A DNA stretch of 64,000 bases, taken from NCBI RefSeq assembly GCF_000182925.2, contig NC_026503.1:4960001-5024000 (forward strand). The letters are read 5' to 3'. How positions within the stretch are numbered: position 1 is the first letter of the stretch; each line of letters begins with the position of its first letter. Below, in pieces: positions 20,063 to 30,058 of the stretch. This DNA is from Neurospora crassa OR74A (Eukaryota; Ascomycota; Sordariomycetes; Sordariales; Sordariaceae). A program made the translations under genes and the position numbers. Under the pieces are notes generated by a model. It searched no databases. It was not told the origin of the DNA and worked only from the letters and a program-made list of their open reading frames with translations.

Positions 20063-22097
20063 CTACCGCTCATGACACTCTCCATCGTCCACGTGCGCTA
20101 CCATGCTGCAGCGATCAATTTCCTCTTGACTGGACCAGATACAATCGTTGCAGTCGCAGAGTGGCGGGCAAGAAGACAGCCCAGAAGTACAGAGCTTCAG
20201 TACGTCGTGCCACAGCTGCGCTTGGATGGAGAGTGTAGATTCAGCTGGGACTGAGTCGTTGCTTGGAAGATCGGAGGCAGTGATGGCTGCGCTCTTCATC
20301 TTGCGGCTAGCACTGTCGCTGCCGACGCTGGGATGGCTTTGTGCCGTTTGATAGGATAAGGAGCTGGAAGAGCTGCTCATGGTCGAACCACCACCATCAG
20401 GAGACTTCAAGCTGGACTGGAACCGGGAAGCAGCCACGCCACTAACAGCACGAAGGGGGGTATATCGGCTCTGCTGAGTGTTTGTTACATGATACGACGG
20501 TGTAGAAGATACCGGTATCCTAGACATGTACTTGGCTTGATTACGACCAGCGGAAGCACTTTCGGAGCGCGAGACGGGGATCCTGGAAATGCTGTTTTGG
20601 GCAGTCTCCATCACGGGTCTATTGACCGTGTACCGCGCCAACTCCGCCACCTTGGAAGTCTTGCACACCTCCGCGCGGTGAGCTGCAGCAGAGGGACCAC
20701 AAGGGATCTTCACATCCTCTGCACCATCAACGATGGCACCACAGCTGCTACTGCTACTTATTCCAGCCCAAAATTTCTTGGCGGCATGGAAGGAGGAGCT
20801 TGATGCCGAGCCGGGGCCCGGGATCTTGGAAACAATAGTCTTGGATGAACTACTGGAAGTACGATCGACAGTCACATCAGCTGGGCTTGGCTTGGTGGGA
20901 GACAAGGACTTCAGAGGAGAAGAGTGGCGATTCTTGCTATCGTCATCGCTGACTTCACTCCAGAAACTCTTCGCAGTGTGGAAGGAAGATGTCGAGGAGG
21001 AGGAGGAGGAGAGCGATGGTGTGTTGCTCTCGGTCTTGCCCGCGGCGGAAGCGGGCTTGGTCTCGGACTGGGGTGGGCGGACGGTACCTCGACGCTTGGG
21101 CCTTTCCTTCAAAAAGGTGGTTGCAGGCTGAGAGGAGGAAAGTTTCTCTTGGACGGTCGAGGGGGCATGTTTCTGGCGGGAGAGGCGACGACCTGGACTG
21201 AGGGTAGTGACCTCGGGTTGGCCCTGGAAGGAAAAACTCCTGGTTGGTGGTTTGGCCTGATATCTAAAAGTCAGCGTGGTCAATCATCTTCGTTGATCAG
21301 TGTTATCTTACCTGGAATCCTCGAGCGGAAACAGAAGGGGGAATGGTGTTTGCGGTACGGCGCGTTGACGACTTGAGGGGCGAAATTCGCAATGGCGCCG
21401 GCATTGCCTGTGGGATGAGGGGACTTAAGGGGCGTTGAGGAGACTGGCCAGCTTGAGGCGCTAGTACCAACTCGATGGTGAAGCTCGGGGTTTGGCGACG
21501 GTCGGAACAGGATGGCTGGGTGATTTGAGCACCTGAACCGCGGCGCTTAGGTCGTGGTATGCTTGAGGGTTTGTAACGGCGGATAGTACAAGGCTGGCCT
21601 TCCTCCGGACACTTCTCCTCGTCGCTCTTCGGTTTCTCCAAGTCCCTCCTCTTTTCTTCCGATCTGATCCTTTCCGGAGTCGGCTGTTCAAGAGGATCTG
21701 CCCATCGTACCGTCTTCTTCGTTATGCGCCGCGCCGAAGCACGAGGATGTGGTGTTGTCCGGGGAGGGGGAGGGGATCTGATCCTCCTTCTCAGGTCGTC
21801 GATCAAGGGGCTGTCGCCCTTTGGGTAGGCTTCGGCGACATCATCTTGGCGGTGGTGCTCGATCTGGTGCGGAGTCGGACGTCTGTACCGAGATCCGGGG
21901 TATGCATGTGACCCTTCCGTTGTGCCGTCTCTTTTCTTCGAGGTGTTCGGCTGAGGCAGGGGTTGACCTTCCCGACGTGCGGTTCGCAGTTCGTGGAAGC
22001 GATCTGGCTTCTTGTCCGAGGTGTCCGATCGGTGCAGGGGCTGAACACCCTCCTTGCGCGCTGTGCGCAGCTCGTCAAAGTGATTGGAGGTAGACAT
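20063..22097 (-). CDS. Family S protein S1 (two exons, 659 aa)
   Basis: Exon 1 22097-21312 (262 codons), intron 21311-21257 (55 bp: GTAAGA donor, GCTGAC branch word, ATATCAG acceptor, phase 0), exon 2 21256-20063 (397 residues). The ATG at 22097 gives MSTSNHFDELRTAR. Exon 1 starts with two tandem 25-residue repeats (FDELRTARKEG, FHELRTARREG), then YRRPTPHQIEHHR, TVRWADPLE, CTIRR and SPLIPQAMPAPLR, all with counterparts in S2. Exon 2 is Ser-rich with repeats of S-F-H-T-A-K type (SFHTAKSFW, SFHAAKKFW, SYQTAQSH). It ends with a tryptophan helix and CDCNDCIW plus further Cys/His. No known domain, signal peptide or membrane segment. The protein looks disordered with a small Cys-rich tail, possibly metal-binding (inference). 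A shared promoter element lies 210 bp upstream. Function unknown. Confidence 0.8.
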
Positions 22098-22284
22098 CTG
22101 GTACTTCTTAGCATCTCGTGGACTTAACACTATCTTGATGCTGAGAAGACGGCTACCTTGTTATGGTGTAGTAATGTTGCGATGTTGTGGTCGTGGCTGA
22201 GCAAGGCGCGTTCGATCATTTGTCGGATTGCGATGACGATGATGCAAAAAGAGAACAATCACCGTCCCTCACACCTACGAATCA

Positions 22285-22320
22285 ATGGGATATATCCCAT
22301 GGCCAAGGTTGACTGTCACC
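22285..22320 (-). promoter_or_regulatory. S1 promoter: palindromic TATA plus shared element
   Basis: ATGGGATATATCCCAT (22285-22300) is a perfect 16-bp palindrome containing a TATA-like core. It is followed by GGTTGACTGTCACC at 22307-22320, i.e. GGTGACAGTCAACC in gene orientation, 210 bp upstream of the S1 ATG. Confidence 0.55.
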
Positions 22321-22823
22321 ACCGTTGACCGTGGTCGCCTCCTCTGAACAACGTTCGTCTCCATGGCGACTGGTGGTTTTGTTTGCCTAGAATGGTGAAC
22401 AGCTCTGAACAGCAACACGGTTCATGAACATCAGAGTTCGCGGACAACAGTGACCGTCGACTCCCACCACTGTTGAAGGACAGAAATTATCGCAAACATG
22501 AAGGTGTTACTAATATCTCCGAGTGGTAAAAGAACAGGAAAGATCAGAACAATGCTCAAAAAGTGTTCAATAAACCTGTTATACAGTCGCGAAATAGGCA
22601 CGGGAGAAGACACTCGTTGAGAGAAAGACTTCGGCTTAACTTGTGACGGATGTAAAAGATAAAGATGTCCTGTTCGATTCATATATCCCAGCTTCGAGTC
22701 CATTGATGCTCGTCTCCTTTTTCCGGGCAGTGAAACTGGTTGTCGCAACGGCATGGATGGTTGGACAGCTAAAGTGAGTAAGATGTATACCTAACTTGCG
22801 TGCTGCCTTTTTCTGTGACTTCC

Positions 22824-22839
22824 TGTTAGTGAGGTAACA
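22824..22839. repeat. Boundary word TGTTAGTGAGGTAACA
   Basis: Second copy, 727 bp upstream of the S1 ATG and also on the downstream side of S2. It marks the junction between the two duplicated units. Confidence 0.6.
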
Positions 22840-23030
22840 GTCCGTTAAGGGCACGCGATTGGATCACCCTCAACCAAGACCGACATCATCACTGTCATCA
22901 CTACGCCCGTGAGATCACATTCGAAAATTTACACAGAGTAAGAGGAGGCTACCCCAAGCATCGTCATTCGAAACTACATCAAAGACTACAAATTCCTCCC
23001 GGCCTAAAAACGGCTTCATCTATAGAAGAG

Positions 23031-23078
23031 GTATGTACAGCGGCCGGAGCCTGTGTGACCCTGCGCTAACACTGGCAG
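23031..23078 (+). other. Canonical intron signals on the strand opposite S2
   Basis: GTATGT donor, GCTAAC branch word and ACTGGCAG acceptor give a 48-bp candidate intron 117 bp beyond the S2 stop. The acceptor side (GGCAGGCATT) is conserved in the corresponding flank of S1. Confidence 0.45.
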
Positions 23079-23188
23079 GCATTCTGCGCATCTCATATCC
23101 CCTTCTGGCTCTCGACCTGCTCGCGAGGTATTTCCCTTTCTTCCTTTACCATCTCCTGTGCTCGAATCTTTCGAGGTGCCAATTCCGC

Positions 23189-24971
23189 CTACACCCTCCT
23201 CGCCCTACAATATCCTTCTCCGGCCCTAGCGACCGTGCTGCAGCCCGCAACATTCCTCTCCTCGCCCCAGACGCAATCGTCGCAGTCACAGTATCGCTCT
23301 TCTGGTGAGACTGAAGAGGCATCGGAGCGGCAGAAGTTCGTGATCGTGTTCCAGAGCTCGGATTGCAGGGATGGGATGTATTCGGCCACCATAGAGGTAG
23401 AGCTGGCGGCCATTGAGCTTGGGGTATCGGTATCGGTGTCGCTAGCATTGGTGTTGCTGAGGTGGCTTTTTGCGGTGATGAAGCTTGAGGGGCTGCTTGC
23501 TGTAGAACCAGTGGCAGTGTTTTTGGAATGGTTGTGGAACCGGGACAGGGAGTTCGAGGATAACGCCTTGCTGTTTATCTTGCCATTCTCACCAGAGACA
23601 GTCTTGTCGTCATTCTTCGCTGGGCGATACGACGGCGACGATGACGATGACGACGTCATTGAGGTCTTGGGCAAACCATCGCGGTTGCGAGACAAAGCCG
23701 CCGGCTTAGGAGTCTTGGAACTGTCGCCGGACACGACAGCGATACAACTACTAGAGGCGTAAAGGTCACCCCAAAAAGATTTGGCCGAATGGAATGATGA
23801 GAAAGAAGCGGACGGTGGCAGCGGCGACTTGGGCGGAGAAGCAGTCGGTTTGATCTCTCTGGTGTGAACAGGAGAGGCCGAGGAACATTTCTTGATATTG
23901 CCGCTATCTTCATTGCACGTCGGTCGGCGCTCGGTCTTGACCGTCGGAGGGAGTATGGTGCCGTTGCCCTTCGGTTTCGTCTGCAGGTATGAGGTTGATG
24001 AAGGCGGCGAGAAACTGTCCTTGGTCAGGCTAGTGTGACGGCTCTTGAGGGCTGAGTGGGAGGCGCCGGTAAAAATCTCGGGCTGCTCGTCGAACAAAAA
24101 GTCCCTTGCTGCTGTGGGGACGTGACTCTCTGATGTCTTTTTCTGGTCAGCGTGGTCCGTCACAAGGAATTTTGCAATATCTTACCGTAGCTGAAGGTGC
24201 TGAAGCGGAGGAGGAAAAGGTCGGGATTCGGCTCCGGCGCTGGGAGAGGCGCAACGAGGCCGGGACGGCTTGGGGGATGAGAGGGCTTGGTGGGCGCTCT
24301 GGAGCGATGATCGGCCTTGATGTTGTGTTCGACCTCGAGACGGCGAACTTCGGTCTTGTGCTTGGGACGGAGGAGCGTCTGTCAGTATTGCGGCGCAAAG
24401 TACAGAACTGAACATCTTTCGGGGTCTCTGCCACCCTGATATGGTGCGCAGCATGAGCTTCTGAAGATTCTCCAGCCCGATCTTTCTCTTTCCCCATCGC
24501 CTTTTCTTCCCTCTTCTGGCTCTCTGGCTCTCTCTTCATGGCCGACTTCCTGTTGGGCGGCGCGGTTGCTGTCTCGCCTTTCTGTACAGGGGACTGCGGC
24601 TCCAATGGACCTGTGAAGCGGACTGTCATGTTGATTTTTGTCTTCTGAGACTTGTGTGCATGTGCATGTGGATGAGGAGTTGGGGCTCGGCTCCGGGTTG
24701 GCGTGAATGTTGACGACCGAGACCTGCCTCTCGGCGCGTCGTCGGAAGACTTCAAGTCATTTCCGGCTCCGGAGTCTCCCTCATGTCGATAATGCTCAAC
24801 TGAGCATGGGGTCGGACGGCGGTACCGAGATTGATTGGCTTGCGGCTTCTTTCCTTTTCTAGCTGTATGATTTGTCTTCTCGGCACCATCACGGTGAAGC
24901 TGGACCTCCAAGCTTGCCCCGTCGATGTCGACGTCAAGCTCGCTGAGGTGACAATTGGGCAACTTGTACAT
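23189..24971 (-). CDS. Family S protein S2 (two exons, 577 aa)
   Basis: Exon 1 24971-24186 (262 codons, the same length as in S1), donor GTAAGA, intron 24185-24137 (49 bp, AAAAAG acceptor, phase 0; a CAG six bases earlier would add two residues), exon 2 24136-23189 (315 residues). Motifs shared with S1 in the same order: SRYRRPTPCSVEHYRHEG, MTVRFTGPLEP, CTLRR, RPPSPLIPQAVPASLRLS, then SFHSAKSFWGDLYASSSC, SYRPAKN, SFITAKSH, ELWNTITNFC and CDCDDCVW with following Cys residues. Between the motifs similarity is low, so the duplication is old or fast-evolving, while exon structure and promoter persist. No recognised domain; disordered, Ser/Arg-rich. Expression is probably controlled like S1, since the upstream element and TATA palindrome are conserved. 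Function unknown. Confidence 0.8.
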
Positions 24972-25142
24972 CTTGTATGACGATCAAGTTTGGAATCGAT
25001 ATGCTTGTTGATATCAGATGTTTTTTGGCGTTGCAGTGCTTTGAGCGTCGGCTGTTGAAAGTTGCGTGGGATAAGTTGGGTCCTCACTGTTGTGATGATG
25101 ATGCAAGAAGAGGACCATCACCATTCCTCTCCCAAACAAGAT

Positions 25143-25197
25143 CCATGGGATATACCCCATGGTCAAGGCCGGTCGACAGTCGCAGTGAGCTGTCGCC
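25143..25197 (-). promoter_or_regulatory. S2 promoter: palindromic TATA plus shared elements
   Basis: CCATGGGATATACCCCATGG (25143-25162) is an inverted repeat with one mismatched pair around a TATA-like core. GGTCGACAGTCGC at 25171-25183 and CTGTCGCC at 25190-25197 follow. Together with ATGATGCAAGAAGAG upstream of them, this matches the S1 promoter in order and spacing, 200 bp before the S2 ATG. Confidence 0.55.
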
Positions 25198-25702
25198 ATG
25201 GTGACCGGTGTTGCTATCTGCTTCATGACCTGTCTCTCTGCCGAACGTCAGCACTGTTCATGAACATAACTCTTAAGGCAGCAAGGCCGAATATGGGGGT
25301 AGTATGTTCAACACCGGTCTCCTTTAAGGGTCAGGGGTGAAACACATTGGACCATCAAGTTAGGAAGCAAGAGTAACACTGGAAATTTCGATATTACACT
25401 TGGTACACGGAATTCCGAAGAGACTCAATAGAAACCAACACTATGCAAGATATATGTTGATGAACTCACCCGAGACACTCGGCGATAGAAATGCGTCAGC
25501 TTCCAAGTGATATATACAGATGATACCGAATGGGCTTTGAGATCCATGTACTACAGGCTAGCCCATCTTCAATCTCGTAGTCCAATCCTAGGAAGTAAAA
25601 CGGGTGTCGCTGATGGTATTGCCAATCGAGAGTATACGGCGGTCACTCAACATGGGCCGAGATGCGACCCTATCGCAGACGCTACAGTTTTCAGCATTGC
25701 TA

Positions 25703-25718
25703 TGTTAGTGGAGTAACT
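25703..25718. repeat. Boundary word TGTTAGTGGAGTAACT
   Basis: Third copy, 732 bp upstream of the S2 ATG, the same distance as the second copy from S1. Confidence 0.6.
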
Positions 25719-25952
25719 TTCTTGAATCGGACCGTTCCCGTGACATCGCTTGATGTTAATCATCCGAGTTCGTCGTCCTCGTACATTTTCCTTGCACGAA
25801 GTAATAAGAATAATACCAATGAGCAATATGTTTACTTTTTTTGGCCATGCTTGGTCGTGCCTGGTAGAAATTCAGGGCTTCCAAGTTCAATGACTGTAAG
25901 AACGGAATGGGATTATGCGATATCGCAGATGGGCCCAATTTTGCCACCAGAG

Positions 25953-25968
25953 TGTTAGTGTGATAACA
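25953..25968. repeat. Boundary word TGTTAGTGTGATAACA
   Basis: Fourth copy, 250 bp from the third, with two changes in the centre. Confidence 0.5.
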
Positions 25969-26723
25969 TGCTGGACATCGCCGCTATCGCAGTCCGCCTT
26001 CCGTCGCCGAAAACCGAACAATGCCATCGCTGGTACGTCAGGAGCAGATATCTCATGCATGCCCGGTCACCGTGAGTCAAGCTTCAGTCGCTTCTATTCA
26101 ATTCATTTGACCATGATCTCGCTCTATCATTCCTACCCCACGGTTCACTTTCGCGACGGGAATTTACAGGTAGGTACGTGTTTTCCTCCATTGGTAAAGC
26201 CCCTTTACCCTTCATTCCCAACCCACTTTGCCCCAGACCCCAAAACTTCCGATGATCCTATCCTGTGTCACTACAGGTCCAGTCATTCTACCAGGCAATC
26301 CCACGAATCTTGCCGAGTTTTCTTTGGCTCCGAAATCCCGTCTCCCACTGCTTTCCTTTGTTAACCCTTTTGCAGGTACTGCAGCTGATTGATCCCCGCA
26401 CTACATGTATTGCTTCATTGGGTCGTACTCCCCTTTCCACACGGGCGAACCGGTTGTTGGCTGAGAAGGGTTCAGTTTCGGCGTCTGAGGTGGCAAAGTG
26501 TTTGTCTTTGTGATGGGAGCGACATCGCGGCGACCGTCATGGACGAGCCCTGGGCGCTTGTCTCCTGGCGGAGGTAGAGACGCATTTTGCTGGGTTTCCG
26601 ACGACTGCCTCTCCCGGTGATCCTTTGCCTCTTCCCTTTACTTTACTTTTCCACGGCTAGGTCCGATTGTCCCTTCTTTGAATTCATCCCCTTCTTCATC
26701 CCTTTGATGGGATTTGCACTCCG

Positions 26724-26951
26724 TTATCCATCGACCTTTTCATCTTTGTTGTTGTCATTTATATAATTCGTTTTGTCGTCAGCTGTGTTGTCCGAGGTGT
26801 CGTCCGAGGTGTTGTCCGATGTGACATCCTTCGTCGAGGTGTTGTTCTTCCGCGCTGCTTTCTCCTCTACCTTCTTCCTGCGCTCCCTCCCTCCTCGGCC
26901 GTCTCTCCTGTCTAGCTCGCTATTTGGCTTTCTCAACTCGCTTCGCCTCCT
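26724..26951 (-). pseudogene. In-frame continuation beyond the Z5 stop
   Basis: After the TAA that ends the Z5 frame, the same frame stays open for 75 codons and reads as a plausible charged tail: Arg/Lys-rich (RDGRGGRERRKKVEEKAARK) then Thr/Ser/Asp/Asn repeats (TSDNTSDDTSDNT) and an acidic end. It may be a lost C-terminus of Z5, a second exon, or a separate product. I found no intron that removes the stop cleanly. Confidence 0.35.
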
Positions 26952-27164
26952 TTAAACTCTGCAAGATTGGGTTGCTTCGTAATTCTCCTCCTCTGTGTTC
27001 ATGCCCACGCTGGCAGCACAGAGATAGTCGTGATAGCGCTCACGGCATGCTGGACAGAAGCCGAATTGGATCTCGGTTAGGGTCATCAACGGCTGACCGC
27101 AGGTCGTCTGGGCTCTTACGGAACGGGAGCTTTGGATTAGGATGTCGGTGTAGTCGCAGAACAT
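26952..27164 (-). CDS. Family Z partial protein Z5 (70 aa)
   Basis: The frame from ATG 27164 gives 70 residues. Its second half matches Z3: TTC then EIQFGFCPACRERY against STC and GIEFGFCPDCVKAR, so the CxxC end of the family is present. The N-terminal C12-G-H14 part is absent. The frame is open for about 15 codons upstream of the ATG to a TAG that could be a splice acceptor (GACGCTAG), so a first exon may be missing. Only the cysteine pattern supports it. Partial gene or relic. Confidence 0.45.
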   Translation of the reverse strand: MFCDYTDILIQSSRSVRAQTTCGQPLMTLTEIQFGFCPACRERYHDYLCAASVGMNTEEENYEATQSCRV

Positions 27165-28115
27165 GTCGCTCCTCTTTCGTTGTTGAATTCCCCAATCGCC
27201 GACATTTTCCTAGCGTCACCAGGCAACTGTCTTTTCCCCATTGAAACAGCATGGAAAAAGTAGCAAGCTAGCTACAGTATTTTGCTTGGCGAGTTGCGTT
27301 ATTGATGATTTGGGTCGTAATATGATGCTTGGCGGGCAGGTTGAGTTTGGGTTCCTACACGACTTGACACCGTAGCACCTGCACCCATGTGGATGCTATC
27401 TCACCACACATTTTATTCTCTGCCCGGGGCACAGTGTGTACTAAAGACAACAACACCCGAGGTTCAGGTTGGCGAACATCCAGTTCGTGGAGATACGGTT
27501 ATTCTCAGCACATGCTTCCCTATAGGTTTACCCGCGACAAGAAATAGGCATAACCCCGCGCGCCTAATGGACGTTGACCCTTGGAGACATGTTCGGTCAG
27601 TTGACCTTGGGTGATATCGCTCCGTCCTTCTGGCCGTCAGCCCGGGGCTTGTGTGGCGCCAAGTGCTTCAGTCATTCGGTTCCAGGCGGCCGGGTCTGTT
27701 GTTTGGCTAGGGGCAGATCCGTGCCGCAGATACCCCATGGGGCTGTGTGTTACATAGTCGAAAGGACACCACAAGCGAACCAGCCACCGGTCGAGACTCC
27801 CAACTTGTGAAGCTCCTATTTGCCTATTTCACCAGTACTCAGCCCAGCATCACTCCCTCAGGTTGAGTACATTGTGATTCTTTTATAGGTTCGACTTTTC
27901 CGGATAAACCTGCCACACCTTTCATCATTTTCCTTCCCAACCCAACGCCGTTTGCTTCACCACCCCCTTCACGATCCGTCAACTTGAGTAAAGACTGCCC
28001 TCTTCAGCTGATCTGCAGTCACACACACATCGCCGGTATGTTCGGTAATCCAAATTTTTCACAATAGCTAGAGGTACTAACAACGAAGTAAGATCTTCAG
28101 TCATTAGCAATCAAA
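27165..28115. other. Intergenic, no gene seen
   Basis: No supported gene. The last 200 bp is probably the promoter and leader of the next plus-strand gene. Confidence 0.5.
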
Positions 28116-28526
28116 ATGTCCGTCAACCGCACTTGCTCCCACGATGCCCTCCCCGACCTCAAAGCCATCCCCGGTCTACCCATGGACCGTAGCGTTTGGG
28201 TAATTCCCAACTGGAATGAATCGTTCGTGGGCATGACGGCATGTTGTGCGCCCAACGAGGTGCATGTTAGTGGCGGGCCAGGATTTGAAGAATGCGTCTT
28301 GTGGTGCTTGATTCCCGATTCTGTCCTCAAAGACAAAGATGGGAAGAAGGGCGAGACGGGCGAGGTTCTTTCCGCCATGAGACAATGTGTTATGGAGAAG
28401 GGCGGCGTTCAGAGCTTTATTAGTGGCGGGCAAGTAAAGGACAACGCGGCAAGTTCAAACATTGGCAGGACGAAATTGCTCGGGGTAGGAGTCTGGGTAT
28501 TACTAGCCGTTGGCTTGCTGGCTTGA
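28116..28526 (+). CDS. Small cysteine protein with C-terminal GPI-type or tail anchor
   Basis: Single-exon gene, 136 residues, ATG in good context (AAA before ATG). The body has paired cysteines typical of a fungal surface-protein type: C7, MTACCAPNEV, EECVLWCLIP and RQCVMEKG. The pattern CCAPN ... C-x3-C recalls a common family of small GPI-anchored ascomycete proteins (established from memory, not searched). The C-terminus is a polar Ser/Asn stretch (NAASSNIGR) followed by about 17 hydrophobic residues to the end (LLGVGVWVLLAVGLLA), as in GPI-attachment signals. A classical N-terminal signal peptide is not obvious: the start MSVNRTCSHD is polar. Either the first exon is missed, or the protein is tail-anchored instead. 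Probably membrane- or wall-associated; function unknown. Confidence 0.75.
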   Translation: MSVNRTCSHDALPDLKAIPGLPMDRSVWVIPNWNESFVGMTACCAPNEVHVSGGPGFEECVLWCLIPDSVLKDKDGKKGETGEVLSAMRQCVMEKGGVQSFISGGQVKDNAASSNIGRTKLLGVGVWVLLAVGLLA

Positions 28527-29500
28527 GGGCTCATTGCAAGTCAATTGATTGGGTTGGGCATGTTCAACGGTCCTCGACATAAGTCGGAGGCGCCCTTTAG
28601 CAAGAAATTGGCGGGCCAGATCGCCGCTCGAACAATTCCAGCGTCAGTGAGACACTGGTCCCGGGCTGGTACATCGGCTGGGGGTTGCGGCTGGGATTTA
28701 GTCGATAACACTCGATTGAGCTATGTAAATGAGCTGAAGAACTTGGAAGTGCATAGGCAGACCATGCAATAATGATGATTGTAAAGGAAGATGATCACAG
28801 TGGTCGAACCAAGCTCGAACCGGACGGCAACGAGGAGTGGTGGCCCAGGAGCGGTAGGACCTGAGTCTTGCTTTAGATGGGGGGAGGAGTGATATTAAGA
28901 ATACCAGAGATATCTTCCGTACCATAGAGCATGAAAGGATTGATAGAGGAAAGCAAGATTGAACGCCATGGTGTTTGTGATGGCAAACAGCAAATGCAAT
29001 TGTTGACGACGACGACACTTTTGGGGCATAGAATGAGATGACGCGCTATCTGGATAACTCCCAAGTATGGTGTGACGATGATAGTGCACTAATGCATCCC
29101 GTGTTTGAACAATCTCTCAGCCCACTTCGCCCTGGCTTGTTCACAATTCCCACCTCTACCCAGTCAACTGCCATTAGCATTGCCTTTTCAAATGTAGCAA
29201 CTCCTTCACAAATAGCAACGTCACCGGCGGGTGGACTCATTTTACAGTCCGTCACAATTACTACAGGGCCTCGAAGCGCTAATCAGCTTTTGTTGCAACC
29301 GCTAAACTACAGCGCATCGTCCCTTCCCTAACGTGCCCCAGCGTTCATCCGGTCCGTCTCCATTTCCAGGCGCCAGCTTGAGCCCACCAACTTCTCTCGA
29401 CCTCTTCCATTTTTTCTTCCCTTTCAATTCCTTTTCCTCACATCCATCATCCCAGACTAACAACCAACCCTTTGCAAGATACCTAGAGGTAGATAAACAC
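28527..29500. other. Intergenic, no gene seen
   Basis: No supported gene. Near 29300-29370 there are plus-strand branch and acceptor-like words (CCTAAC, TTTCCAG) on the downstream side of S3, similar to those beside S1 and S2. Confidence 0.45.
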
Positions 29501-29757
29501 CTACTCACCCCTCTTCCACTCGCTCGTCTTCGCCCATACACAGCTCGAACATCCACAAAAGCGATACCTGAATCCCGGCCCCGTGTACTTCGACGGCAGA
29601 CCCAACGAACCGTGCGCGAGGAATTCGTCCCATCGTTCCGAGTAGGCACTCCGCGAGTATTGCGCCTTTGTACTGCTGCTCAAGGAAGACGAGAGTGTTG
29701 AAGCACCTTCCTCTGGGATCGTGTCGCTGTCGCTCTGATGGGTTCTAGCGGTAACGA

Positions 29758-29794
<37 letters not shown>

Positions 29795-30058
29795 GGTCGA
29801 TAACGTATCTGACGGGATACCGCCACTTCCAGACTTGGGCTGGTGCGTCCGTGCTGTGTGGAAGGAAGCTGTTGACGAGGAACCTCGCGGGGCTAGTTGG
29901 CTCTCGAAGAATGCGAGTCGCTCCTTGAAGGAGATAGTCTGTGGTGGTAGGACGGGTTTGGGCTGGGCCAATTTCGGGCAGCTGCTGGTGTGAGTCCAGA
30001 AAGTCGGCTGCGACTTATGATTGCGTGCTGCCGATGGCCTCTGCTGGCTGTTGAACGT
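29501..30058 (-). pseudogene. Truncated family S copy S3
   Basis: An open frame of up to 185 residues that corresponds to exon 2 of S1 and S2 only. It has STASFHTARTHQ and SLSFVTARTHQ (two copies of the family motif), a long Ser run encoded by a (GAC)n tract on the plus strand (about 29760-29791), the tryptophan helix SERWDEFLAHG, and the terminal CGCSSCVW. There is no in-frame ATG between the upstream stop and the motifs, and no exon-1 motifs lie upstream. It is therefore either a fragment or a gene with an unrecognised 5' exon. Orientation and order match S1 and S2. Confidence 0.55.

Larger units (their letters stand above)
22098..23188. other. Promoter of S1 and 3' flank of S2
   Basis: Contains the S1 TATA palindrome and upstream element (22285-22320), GTTCATGAACA at 22420-22430 (also at 25256-25266 before S2), the boundary word at 22824-22839 and a plus-strand intron candidate at 23031-23078. 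No protein gene seen. Confidence 0.5.
24972..26723. other. Promoter of S2, then gene-free stretch with boundary words
   Basis: The S2 promoter occupies about 25080-25270. Two boundary words lie at 25703 and 25953. From there to 26723 only short frames are seen. Confidence 0.5.
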
